64,000 nt of DNA from contig NZ_AWZR01000004.1 in assembly GCF_000472505.1 (NCBI RefSeq), positions 255,972 through 319,971 of the forward strand, read 5' to 3'. The notes beneath the pieces are model-generated. The model was not told the origin of the DNA and did no database searches. It saw only the letters and a program-made list of their open reading frames with translations. Source of the DNA: Luteimonas sp. J29 (lineage in GTDB: Bacteria > Pseudomonadota > Gammaproteobacteria > Xanthomonadales > Xanthomonadaceae). How positions within the stretch are numbered: position 1 is the first letter of the stretch; the number at the start of each line of letters is the position of its first letter. Shown here piece after piece: positions 20,090-28,572 of the stretch. A program made the position numbers and the translations under genes.

Positions 20090-22978
20090 ATGTCGCCCCG
20101 ACCCAACCCCCTGGCCACGGCCGTCCGCTGCGGCCTCGTCCTCGCCATGCTTCCGCTCGCCGCGGCCGCGCAGGAGGACGCGTCCACGCCCTCCACCCGG
20201 ACCCTGGACACGGTCCAGGTCACCGGCTCGCGCATCCGCCGGGCCGACCTGGAGACCCAGGTCCCGGTGCAGATCCTCACCCGCGAGGACATCGACCGCA
20301 GCGGCTTCACGTCCGTCGCCGACCTCGTCCAGAACCTGACCGCGAGCGGCGCGGCGCTCAACACCCGCTTCAATTCCTCCGGCAACTTCGGATTCCCGCC
20401 CGACGGCGGCGGGGTCGGCGCCGGCGCGGCCACGGTCGACCTGCGCCATCTCGGCGCCAAGCGGGTGCTCGTGCTGGTCGACGGCATCCGCTGGGTCAAC
20501 GAGTCCTCGGCCTCGGGCGTGGGCTCGGCGGTCGACCTCAACACCATCCCGCTCGCGATCATCGAGCGGATCGAGGTGCTGGAGGACGGGGCCTCGTCGA
20601 TCTACGGCTCCGACGCCATCGCCGGCGTGGTCAACATCATCACCCGCAAGGAGGTCGACGGGCCCAGCGTGCAGCTGCACTACGGCGACTACAGCGACCT
20701 GGCCGGCGGCGAGACCTGGGGCGCGGACCTGGGATGGGGCGGCAGCAGCGACCGCGCGCGCTGGTTCGTCGGTGCGTCCTACTTCAAGCAGAAGGAGATC
20801 TCCTCGCTCGAGTACGGGCCGGCCAGCGAGCCGGTGCCGGGCACCGGGCTGTCCAACGGCAGTTCGGCGACGCCGCAGGGCCGCTTCGTGTTCCAGGACC
20901 CCAACACCGGCATCGTCTACGACATCACGCCCGATGCCGGGGCGACCGCCCCGACCTATGCCGGCGGGCTGCCCGGCTGCCCCACCGACCGCGCCGACGA
21001 CTTCCATTGCTTCGGCACCGCCGACCGCTTCAACTTCGCTCCCTACAACCTGCTGCTCACGCCGTCCGAGCGCAAGTCGGTGTTCGGCCAGGTCCAGTTC
21101 GACTTCAGCCCGACCTTCGGCGCCTACGCGCGCGTGCTCTACAACGAGCGCGAATCGGCCAACCAGGCCGCGCCCGAACCGATCTTCCTCGGCACCGACG
21201 CCGGCGTGTACAACGAATGGGCCGAGACGCGACTGGTGATCTCGGCCGCCAATCCCTACAACCCGTTCGGCTTCGACCTGACCACGGTCGGGCCCGACGC
21301 CAACCTGTTCCTGCTCGGCCGCCGCCCGGTCGAGGGCGGGCCGCGCCGCTACGTGCAGGAGGTCGAGACCTGGTACGCCGCGTTCGGGCTCAACGGCCTG
21401 TTCGACGTCGGCGGGCGCCAGTGGAGCTGGGACGTCAACCTGGTCCGGAGCGAGAGCGACGCCGGGCAGACCAACACCGGCAGCTACAACGTCAGGCGCA
21501 TCAACGAGGCGCTTGGCGACCCGGCCGCGTGCGCGGCGATCGCCGGCTGCGTGCCGCTGGACCTGTTCGGCGGTCCCGGCACCATCACCCCCGAGATGCT
21601 GGCCTTCATCCAGCCGGTGGTCCACGACCGCAGCAGCAACGAGCTGAGCGTGGCCTCGGCCAACCTCACCGGCGACCTGTTCGACGGCTGGGCCGGCACG
21701 GTCGCGTTCGCGGCCGGGCTGGAGTACCGCAAGTACGAGGGCGAGTACCAGCCCGACCCGATCACGGTCGCCGGCGAATACAACGGCGTCCCCTCCGGCG
21801 CGACCCGGGGCAAGTACGACGTGCGCGAGGCCTACGCCGAGCTGCTGGTGCCGCTGGCGCGCGATGGCTGGCTGGGCAAGAGCCTGGACCTGAGCCTGGC
21901 CGGTCGCTGGTCGGACTACTCCAACTTCGGCGGCACGAGCACCGGCAAGCTCGGCCTGCGCTGGCAGGTGGCCGACGAACTCCTGCTGCGCGGCTCGTTC
22001 GCGGAAGGCTTCCGCGCACCGTCGATCGGCGAGCTCTACGGCACCCTCAGCCGCTTCGACGCGACCCTCGTGGATCCGTGCAACAACGAGGCCTCGACCA
22101 CCCCGCAGTGCGTTGCGGACGGCGTGCCGCCCGGCTACGAGCAGACGAATCCACAGATCTCGGTGGTGACCTCGGGCAACATCGATCTGCAGCCCGAAAC
22201 CAGCCGCAGCCTGATGCTGGGCGCGGTCTGGAGCCCGTCCTTCGCCGACGACGCGGCATGGTCGGATGCACTCGACCTCGGCCTGACCTTCTACCGCCAC
22301 ACCATCGACGGCGCGATCCAGGCGCTGGACGCGCAGACCATCCTCGATCGCTGCGTCGGGACGCGCGACCCGGTGTCCTGCGGGTTCTACGAGCGCAACG
22401 AGCGCGGCCAGATCGTGCGCTTCGACAACATCCTCGGCAACGTCGGCACCATTCGCACCGACGGCTGGGACTTCAGCGCCGACTGGCGCCTGCCCGAGCG
22501 GGCCTGGGGCCACCTCGCCTTCGCCTGGAAGACCACCTGGGTGACGAAGTACGAACTGGTCAACGAGGCCGGCCAGGCCGAGCCGCGCGCGCCCGGCGTG
22601 GAGATCAACAACAGCGCCATTCCCGAGCGCACCTCGACCCTGGCCGCGGTGTGGCGCGGTCCCGGCGGCTGGCAGGCGGCGTGGACGGCGCGCTACATCG
22701 ACCGCCTGCGCGAGTCGTGCGGCGGCGCCAACGGCTTCGACATCTGCGACGACAGCGTGGCCGACCGCAACGACCTGGGATCGACCACCTACCACGACGC
22801 CCAGCTGTCGTGGGCAGGCGATGCCCGGGCGAAGGACTTCCGCGTCACCCTCGGCGTCAACAACGTCTTCGCCAAGGACCCGCCGATCTGCCTGTCGTGC
22901 ACGCTCAACGGCTACGACGCCTCGACCTACGACCTGCCGGGCCGGTTCTGGTACGCGCGCGTCGGCTTCGGCTTCTAG
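20090..22978 (+). CDS. TonB-dependent outer-membrane receptor
   Basis: A 962-aa outer-membrane transporter energised by TonB-ExbB-ExbD. The signal peptide covers 1-27 (ending AAAAQ). A TonB-box-like [11 protein letters not shown] comes next, then a plug domain at about 50-165 with [16 protein letters not shown]. The rest is a 22-stranded-barrel pattern ending in the aromatic [12 protein letters not shown] cysteine-containing segment before the end (PPICLSC) is unusual. It resembles the family of receptors found in Xanthomonas and Caulobacter that often import sugars or oligomers. Substrate not identifiable here. A good AAGGAGAGAAAC ribosome-binding site precedes the ATG. Confidence 0.95.
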   Translation: MSPRPNPLATAVRCGLVLAMLPLAAAAQEDASTPSTRTLDTVQVTGSRIRRADLETQVPVQILTREDIDRSGFTSVADLVQNLTASGAALNTRFNSSGNFGFPPDGGGVGAGAATVDLRHLGAKRVLVLVDGIRWVNESSASGVGSAVDLNTIPLAIIERIEVLEDGASSIYGSDAIAGVVNIITRKEVDGPSVQLHYGDYSDLAGGETWGADLGWGGSSDRARWFVGASYFKQKEISSLEYGPASEPVPGTGLSNGSSATPQGRFVFQDPNTGIVYDITPDAGATAPTYAGGLPGCPTDRADDFHCFGTADRFNFAPYNLLLTPSERKSVFGQVQFDFSPTFGAYARVLYNERESANQAAPEPIFLGTDAGVYNEWAETRLVISAANPYNPFGFDLTTVGPDANLFLLGRRPVEGGPRRYVQEVETWYAAFGLNGLFDVGGRQWSWDVNLVRSESDAGQTNTGSYNVRRINEALGDPAACAAIAGCVPLDLFGGPGTITPEMLAFIQPVVHDRSSNELSVASANLTGDLFDGWAGTVAFAAGLEYRKYEGEYQPDPITVAGEYNGVPSGATRGKYDVREAYAELLVPLARDGWLGKSLDLSLAGRWSDYSNFGGTSTGKLGLRWQVADELLLRGSFAEGFRAPSIGELYGTLSRFDATLVDPCNNEASTTPQCVADGVPPGYEQTNPQISVVTSGNIDLQPETSRSLMLGAVWSPSFADDAAWSDALDLGLTFYRHTIDGAIQALDAQTILDRCVGTRDPVSCGFYERNERGQIVRFDNILGNVGTIRTDGWDFSADWRLPERAWGHLAFAWKTTWVTKYELVNEAGQAEPRAPGVEINNSAIPERTSTLAAVWRGPGGWQAAWTARYIDRLRESCGGANGFDICDDSVADRNDLGSTTYHDAQLSWAGDARAKDFRVTLGVNNVFAKDPPICLSCTLNGYDASTYDLPGRFWYARVGFGF

Positions 22979-22990
22979 CGGACCTGCCGC

Positions 22991-23022
22991 CACGTCCCTT
23001 CCCGCGCCCGGGAAGGGACGTG
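22991..23022. terminator. perfect 14-bp hairpin between convergent genes
   Basis: CACGTCCCTTCCCG, a 4-base loop, then its exact complement. It lies between the convergent receptor and EEP genes. No T-tract follows, so it would be a weak intrinsic terminator, but the position suggests it serves both strands. Confidence 0.55.
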
Positions 23023-23023
23023 C

Positions 23024-23782
23024 TCAGCGCTGCAGCGCCGACTCGGGGACGTCGAGGTTGAGCGACAGCGCGAGGTGGTCGGAGAACGCGGCCGGGACCG
23101 CGCGCAGGCCCTCGCAGCGCAGGCTGTCGGTGACCAGGATGTGGTCGATCGCGCGCTGCGGCTTCCACGACGGGAAGGTGTGGACCGCGCATTCGGGCGG
23201 CTGCAGGCGGGTCTTGCGGAACAGGTTGCCCATCTCCGGGCAGTCGACCACGCAGTTGAAGTCGCCCATCAGCACCGCGTTGGGGAAGTCCTGCAGCAGC
23301 TCGGCGATGAAGTCGAGCTGCATCCGCCGCGACTGCGCGCCCAGCGACAGGTGCGCGACCGCGACCGTGAGCCCCTCGCGGCCGGCGCCGAAGTGGCCCA
23401 GCAGCACGCCGCGGCCGGAGATGCGCCCCGGCAGCGGGTGGTCGCTCACCTCGACCGGTTCGAAGCGGCTCAGCAGGCCGTTGGCGCTGGACGCCACCGC
23501 GCCCACGCGCCGGTTCGGCTGGTGGGTCCAGTAGTCGAAGCCGGCCCGCTCGGCCAGGTAGTGGGTCTGGTTGGTGAAGCCCGAGCGCCAGCTCCCCGGA
23601 TCGCTTTCCTGCAGCCCGACGATGTCGTGCTGGCCGGCGAGCTGGGCGATCGCGTCCAGCGACACCCGCTTGCCCACCGGCAGCACGTGCGACCAGCTGC
23701 GGGTGGCGTAGTCGCTGTAGCGCCGGGTGCTCGATCCCGCCTGGATGTTCGCGCTGAGCAGCCGCAGGCGTTGCGTGGACAT
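23024..23782 (-). CDS. endonuclease/exonuclease/phosphatase family protein
   Basis: A 252-aa EEP-fold phosphodiesterase. Motifs run in order: LRLLSANIQAG, IVGLQES, VAHLSLG, LMGDFNC, then AIDHILV and FSDHLALSL, covering the Mg-binding and catalytic residues of the fold. There is no signal peptide. The substrate cannot be decided from sequence (nucleic acid, lipid or sugar phosphate). It stands 10 bp downstream of the DsbA lipoprotein gene and is probably co-transcribed with it. Confidence 0.9.
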   Translation of the reverse strand: MSTQRLRLLSANIQAGSSTRRYSDYATRSWSHVLPVGKRVSLDAIAQLAGQHDIVGLQESDPGSWRSGFTNQTHYLAERAGFDYWTHQPNRRVGAVASSANGLLSRFEPVEVSDHPLPGRISGRGVLLGHFGAGREGLTVAVAHLSLGAQSRRMQLDFIAELLQDFPNAVLMGDFNCVVDCPEMGNLFRKTRLQPPECAVHTFPSWKPQRAIDHILVTDSLRCEGLRAVPAAFSDHLALSLNLDVPESALQR

Positions 23783-23792
23783 GCCGGTCGCG

Positions 23793-24656
23793 TCAGCCGC
23801 CGGCGCGCACCTGCGCGATCACCCGGTCGGTGTTCTCGATCATCTCCTCGAAGCTGCGCCCCTTGATCCGGTAGCGCCCGTTGACGATCACCGTCGGGGT
23901 GGAGTTGGCGCGCTGCTGGGCGATGTACTGCTTGGCGCGCCCGAACTTGGCGTTGACCGTGAAGCTGGCCATGGTGCTCACGAACTGGGCCGGGTCGGCG
24001 CCGAACTTCGCGTAGGCGCGGGCGATGTCCTCGGGCGAGTCCTGGCCGCGCTCGCCGCGCAGGCTGCGCTCGACGTGGATGGCCTGGAAGATGCCGTCGT
24101 GCGCCTTGTCGGCGATGCCCATCGCCTCGGCGGCGTAGTAGGCGCGCACGTAGGGGTCCCAGTTGCCGCCGAAGGCGGCCGGCACGTAGGTGAAGCGCAC
24201 GTCGGCCGGCAGCCGCGCCTTCCAGCTGTTCACCAGCGGCTGGAACATGGCGCAGGCCGGGCAGACGTAGTTGAACACCTCGACCACCTCGATCTTGCCG
24301 TCGAGCGGCTCGAACGGCTGGCCGCCGGCGATCAGGTCGTAATGCTGCCCCTCGATGGCGAAGGTCACGGCCGGGTTCGCGGCCGCCGCGGGCGCGGCGG
24401 TGGCGTCCGCGGCGTCGGCGGTCGCCGGCTCGCCGGCTTCCGCGGCATCGGCCGGGGCGCCGGCATCGGCCGGCGCGGCCGGATCGACGGCCGGCTCGCC
24501 TTCGATCTCCTCCGCGGGCGCCGGCCCGGCCGCGGCCGTGGGCGCGGCGGCGGGCGCGGGGGCGGCCGGTTCGGGCGCGGCCTGCTGGCAGGCGGCCAGC
24601 AGCAGCGCCAGGGCGGCGGGCATCAGGACGAAACGGGAAGCGGCACGGAGGTTCAT
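23793..24656 (-). CDS. lipid-anchored thiol:disulfide interchange protein (DsbA-like)
   Basis: A 287-aa periplasmic disulfide oxidoreductase predicted to be a lipoprotein (lipobox ...LLLAAC, C23). An Ala/Pro/Glu-rich linker of about 70 residues precedes the thioredoxin-like domain. The active site CPAC is at 132-135 and the cis-Pro region reads NSTPTVIVNG. The ATG at 24656 has an AGGAAT element upstream. A TTG start at 24662 is possible but less likely. Forms a cluster with a second DsbA and cytochrome c4. Confidence 0.93.
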   Translation of the reverse strand: MNLRAASRFVLMPAALALLLAACQQAAPEPAAPAPAAAPTAAAGPAPAEEIEGEPAVDPAAPADAGAPADAAEAGEPATADAADATAAPAAAANPAVTFAIEGQHYDLIAGGQPFEPLDGKIEVVEVFNYVCPACAMFQPLVNSWKARLPADVRFTYVPAAFGGNWDPYVRAYYAAEAMGIADKAHDGIFQAIHVERSLRGERGQDSPEDIARAYAKFGADPAQFVSTMASFTVNAKFGRAKQYIAQQRANSTPTVIVNGRYRIKGRSFEEMIENTDRVIAQVRAGG

Positions 24657-24738
24657 CGGCAAGGATTCCTGGCACGTAAGACGTAAGGGACAAAGCCTAC
24701 CGCGGGCCGGCGCACGGGCCGGTGACCGGCCCGGAGGA

Positions 24739-25371
24739 TCAGCGCGGAACTGCGCGCTCCATCGCGATCAGGGCGTCGGCGATGCGCAGGCTGTCCTCCA
24801 GCGTGCGGCCCAGCACGCGGTATCTGCCGTTGATGATGAGGGTGGGGGTGCCCTGGATCCCGCTGCGTGCGGCGAAAGCGTAGGCCGCGTTCATCTTTTC
24901 GTCAGTCGCCGGGTCGTCCATGAGCGCGGCGACCTGCGCCGCGTCCAGGCCCTCGCCGGCGAGGAAGGCCACCATCTCGCCGCGCGTGGCGTTGTGGCCC
25001 GGCAGGGTGTGCTCGCGGTGCACGGCGTCGAACAGGCGCGGATGGAACTCGCGTTCCCGGCCGAGGGCCTCGAGCACGAAGTACGCGCGGGCGTAGGCGT
25101 TGCCGGGGTCGTACGCCGCGGGGACGTGGTGCACCCGGACGTCGGCCGCGGCGCGCCGCTTCCACCGGTCGAACATCGGCCGGAACTGGTCGCAGTGGCC
25201 GCAGGTGTAGGCGAACACCTCGACCACCTCGACCGTGCCGGGCTCGGGGCGCCAGGGCTGGCCATCCGCGATCCGGACGTAGTCCACGCCTTCCACCGCC
25301 GGCTGCGCCGCCGCCGGCAGGGCCGGCAGCAGGGTCAGCACGCACAGCAGCAGGGCCAGGCGGACGGACAT
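24739..25371 (-). CDS. dsbA: thiol:disulfide interchange protein DsbA
   Basis: A 210-aa periplasmic protein with a cleavable signal peptide (1-22) and a DsbA thioredoxin fold with inserted helices. The active site CGHC is at 57-60 and the cis-Pro at IQGTPTLIINGRYR. The insert region covers about 85-160. It oxidises cysteines of secreted proteins. The CGHC dipeptide differs from the CPAC of its neighbour, so their redox properties probably differ. Tandem with the lipoprotein DsbA downstream and cytochrome c4 upstream. Confidence 0.92.
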   Translation of the reverse strand: MSVRLALLLCVLTLLPALPAAAQPAVEGVDYVRIADGQPWRPEPGTVEVVEVFAYTCGHCDQFRPMFDRWKRRAAADVRVHHVPAAYDPGNAYARAYFVLEALGREREFHPRLFDAVHREHTLPGHNATRGEMVAFLAGEGLDAAQVAALMDDPATDEKMNAAYAFAARSGIQGTPTLIINGRYRVLGRTLEDSLRIADALIAMERAVPR

Positions 25372-25411
25372 CGGCGGCGCACTGGGGCGGGCCGGGGGCC
25401 GGCCCGGCGGG

Positions 25412-26287
25412 TCAGGTGCCCTGGGCCCCGGCGTCGGGCGCGGCCTCGGCGGCCGGCTCAGCGGGCTCGGCCGGAGCGGCCGGGGCCGCCGCCGCCGCTT
25501 CCATCGCCGCCAGGGTGGCGGCGTCGGGGCGCTCGTGCAGGCCCTGCAGGTAGCTGGCCAGGGCCTGGATCTCCTGGTCGCTCAGCGGCGCGGCGATGTC
25601 GGCCATGATGTCGAACAGCTTGCGGTCCTGCACGCTGGTGGTGCCGTCGCGGTACTCCTGCAGGCGGCGCTCCACGTAGGCCGCTTCCTGGCCGGCCACG
25701 GCCGGATAGGCCGGGCCCGGGTTGCCGGCGCCGGCGGGGCCGTGGCAGGCCATGCAGGCCGGGATCCCGCGGCCGGCGTCGCCGGAGCGGAACAGCTGCT
25801 GGCCGATCTCGTAGAACTTCATCCCGTCGTACGGGCCGCCCTCGACCACGGTGTCGTCGGCCAGGCCGGCACCGGCGGCCTTGGTGGCGAAGTACGCGCC
25901 CAGGTCGCGCATGTCCTGCGGCGACAGCGGGGCGGCGAATGGCACCATCACCGGGGCCTGGCCGCTGTTGCGCTCGCCGCTCTTGAACAGGGCCAGCTGC
26001 TGGGCGATGTAGCGCTCGCTCTGGCCGGCGATGCGGGGATACGGCAGGCCGTCGGCCGGGTTGCCGTCGAGGCCGTGGCAGGCGGCGCAGGTCGAGGCGA
26101 GGCTGGCGCCGCGCTCGGGGTCGCCGGCCTGGGTGTCGGCCAGGGCGGCCAGCGCGCTGCTGTCCAGGGGCGCGACCTCGACCGGCGGGGACTCCGGCAG
26201 CGGCTCGACGGTGGACTGGGCGAACGCGACGGCGCCGGCCACGAGGGCAACGAGACCGGCGAAACCGATGGCGCGGGCGTGGCGCAT
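25412..26287 (-). CDS. diheme cytochrome c4-type protein
   Basis: A 291-aa exported cytochrome with two c-type heme sites: CAACH at 67-71 and CMACH at 178-182. This is the two-domain arrangement of cytochrome c4. The distal ligands are probably Met (candidates M114 and M228). Signal peptide 1-23. A Pro/Ala-rich acidic C-terminal tail of about 30 residues is unusual. It would shuttle electrons in the periplasm, often to terminal oxidases. Divergent from engB, and first of the c4-dsbA-dsbA-EEP run. Confidence 0.93.
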   Translation of the reverse strand: MRHARAIGFAGLVALVAGAVAFAQSTVEPLPESPPVEVAPLDSSALAALADTQAGDPERGASLASTCAACHGLDGNPADGLPYPRIAGQSERYIAQQLALFKSGERNSGQAPVMVPFAAPLSPQDMRDLGAYFATKAAGAGLADDTVVEGGPYDGMKFYEIGQQLFRSGDAGRGIPACMACHGPAGAGNPGPAYPAVAGQEAAYVERRLQEYRDGTTSVQDRKLFDIMADIAAPLSDQEIQALASYLQGLHERPDAATLAAMEAAAAAPAAPAEPAEPAAEAAPDAGAQGT

Positions 26288-26428
26288 TGCTTGGCTCCGG
26301 GAAAACGGTAACGCGGCCGCTGGGGCGCGGTCGCAAGACCGGGATTATCGCGGCGCCCCACCGGGACGGTCAAACACCCGCACCGCCCGTGAGAAGCTAG
26401 GCGCCGGCCCCACGCCCCCAGGAACCCG

Positions 26429-27046
26429 ATGTCGAACCCGTTCGCGCGCGCCAGCTACCTGCTCGCCGCCCACACCGCCAGGCAGCTGCCGCCCGACGGC
26501 GGGGCCGAGGTGGCGTTCGCCGGCCGCTCGAACGCCGGCAAGTCCAGCGCGCTCAACGCGCTGTGCCAGCAGAACGCGCTGGCGCGGGTGTCCAAGACCC
26601 CGGGCCGGACCCAGCAGCTGGTGTACTTCGCCCTGCCGCCGCACGAGGGCAAGTACCTGGTGGACCTGCCCGGCTACGGCTACGCCAAGGTGCCGATGGC
26701 CCTGCGCGAGCACTGGCAGGCGTTCATCGACGAATGGTTCCAGAACCGCTTCGCCCTGCGCGGCCTGGTGGTGGTGATGGACATCCGCCATCCGCTCAAG
26801 GACTACGATCTGCAGATGCTGGGCTACGCGGTGCGCCGCGGACTGCCCGCGCACGCGCTGCTGACCAAGGCCGACAAGCTCTCGCGCGGTGCGGCGGGCA
26901 ATGCCGTGCAGGCGGTGCGCCGCCAGCTGTCGTCCGCCTTCGGCGACACCGTCGGCGTGCAGGCGTTCTCGGCCGAAACCAGGGCGGGCGTGGACGAACT
27001 GCGGGCGGTGGTGGCCGGCTGGCTGGACATCGCGCCCGGGGACTGA
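26429..27046 (+). CDS. engB: ribosome biogenesis GTP-binding protein YsxC/EngB
   Basis: Essential cytoplasmic GTPase (205 aa) needed for 50S subunit maturation. The G1 loop GRSNAGKSS is at 32-40, G3 is DLPGYGYAKV, G4 TKAD and G5 SAET. The start sequence MSNPFARASYLLAA is typical. Divergent from the cytochrome c4 gene across 141 bp. Confidence 0.96.
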   Translation: MSNPFARASYLLAAHTARQLPPDGGAEVAFAGRSNAGKSSALNALCQQNALARVSKTPGRTQQLVYFALPPHEGKYLVDLPGYGYAKVPMALREHWQAFIDEWFQNRFALRGLVVVMDIRHPLKDYDLQMLGYAVRRGLPAHALLTKADKLSRGAAGNAVQAVRRQLSSAFGDTVGVQAFSAETRAGVDELRAVVAGWLDIAPGD

Positions 27047-27192
27047 CGGCGGGATCGCGGGGGCCTGCGCTCCCGCCATCCCGGGTCGGGACCGGGACGC
27101 AGCTGCGTCCGGTCGCGCCGCATGGCATTGCCCGGCCCCGGATTGCGTGTGTCCGGGAACAGGCGGCCGGTCGCCGCCGTGGGAGACATGCG

Positions 27193-27777
27193 ATGAAGGT
27201 TCGAAACAGGGCGCTGGCCGCGCTGCCGGCACTGCTGCTGGCTGCGGCGTCCGCCGGCGCGGCCCCCCACCCCGAACTCGAGGCCGAGCAGGTGAACCTG
27301 CACCCGGCCGCGGCCTGGACCGCGGTGGGCGGCCCGGCCGGGCAGCAGCTGGCGCAGTCGTTCACCGTGGGTCGCAAGGCCTACCTCAGCCACGCCATGC
27401 TGCCGATGAGCTGCCAGCCCAGGGCCGACGTGCGCGTCACGGTCGAGAAGACCGACCCGGCGGGGCGGCCCAACGGCAGCGTGATCGCCTACGAGGAACT
27501 GCCGGGACACCTGTTCACGTCGGCGCCGACGCCCGCCGTCGGCATGCGGATGATCGAGTTCGGCAACCCGCCGCTGGTGGTCCCGGGGACCTACGCGCTG
27601 GTGGTGCGGGTCAAGGGCAAGCACTCGTGCGCGGTGGTGGCCAGTCCGCCCGGCGACTGGTACTCGGGCGGGAAAGGCTGGTTCATCGCCCTGCCCAATC
27701 CGCCAGAGTGGATCGAGCTGTTCTCCGGCGAGGGCACCCACGAGCTCGCCTTCCAGGTCTACGTGCGGCCGCTGTAG
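27193..27777 (+). CDS. secreted protein of unknown function
   Basis: A 194-aa exported protein with a signal peptide MKVRNRALAALPALLLAAASAGAA. The mature part is beta-rich, with two cysteines (in MSCQPR and HSCAVV), and the motif PLVVPGTYALVVRVKGKHSC. No family is recognised. A GGGAGA ribosome-binding site precedes ATG 27193. Its stop is immediately followed, without any gap, by the complement stop of the VIT-family gene. Confidence 0.7.
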   Translation: MKVRNRALAALPALLLAAASAGAAPHPELEAEQVNLHPAAAWTAVGGPAGQQLAQSFTVGRKAYLSHAMLPMSCQPRADVRVTVEKTDPAGRPNGSVIAYEELPGHLFTSAPTPAVGMRMIEFGNPPLVVPGTYALVVRVKGKHSCAVVASPPGDWYSGGKGWFIALPNPPEWIELFSGEGTHELAFQVYVRPL

Positions 27778-28473
27778 TCAGGCGGCCACGTCGAACAGGC
27801 GCCCGACCGCGGAAGCGGCCAGCATCGCGAACACGCCCCAGAAGCCGACGCGCAGCGCGCCTCGCAGCACCGGCGCGCCGCCGAGGGCGGCGGCGGCCGA
27901 ACCCGAGAGCAGCAGTCCGGCCACGGTGGCGGCGGCGACCACGGCTTCCACGTGCGCGCGGGGCGCCAGCAGGGCCGCGAGTACCGGCAGGGCGGCGCCG
28001 GCGCAGAACGCGGCGGCGGAGGACACCGCCGCCTGCACCGGCCGCGCCCGCAGCTCGTCGGTGATCCCGAGTTCGTCGCGGGCATGGGCGGCGAGGGCGT
28101 CGTGGCGGGTGAGCTGTTCGGCGACCGTCCGCGCCAGCGCCGGGTCGAGCCCGCGCCGGCGGTAGATCGCGGCCAGCTCGTCGAGTTCGGCCTCCGGATC
28201 CTCGCGCAGTTCGCGCCGCTCCACGTCGAGGTCGGCGGCCTCGGTGTCCGCCTGCGACTTGACCGAGACGTACTCGCCCGCGGCCATCGAGAACGCGCCG
28301 GCGACGGTGGCGGCCACGCCGGTCACCAGGATGGTCTCGTGGGTCGCGCCGGCGGCGGCGATGCCCACCACCACGCCGGCCACCGAGACGATGCCGTCGT
28401 TGGCGCCGAGCACGGCCGCGCGCAGCCAGCCGGCGCGGTGGCTGCGGTGGAGTCCGGGGTTGCGGCTGGTCAT
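27778..28473 (-). CDS. VIT1/CCC1 transporter family protein
   Basis: A 231-aa integral membrane protein of the vacuolar iron transporter-like family. The first helix block WLRAAVLGANDGIVSVAGVVVG and the second, FSMAAGEYVSVKSQADTEAADLDVERRELREDPEAE, form the conserved metal-binding region rich in Glu and Met. Three further hydrophobic segments follow. Likely Fe(II)/Mn(II) transport, inferred from the family. The 3' end abuts the secreted-protein gene exactly. Confidence 0.92.
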   Translation of the reverse strand: MTSRNPGLHRSHRAGWLRAAVLGANDGIVSVAGVVVGIAAAGATHETILVTGVAATVAGAFSMAAGEYVSVKSQADTEAADLDVERRELREDPEAELDELAAIYRRRGLDPALARTVAEQLTRHDALAAHARDELGITDELRARPVQAAVSSAAAFCAGAALPVLAALLAPRAHVEAVVAAATVAGLLLSGSAAAALGGAPVLRGALRVGFWGVFAMLAASAVGRLFDVAA

Positions 28474-28572
28474 GGGATGCGCGGGTCCCAGGTGGCGTCG
28501 GGCGCATTGTGGGCCAGCGTGCGGACCCGTGGCGGAACGCGACCCGTTCGCAGGTGCCGCCCCGGCGCGGCC

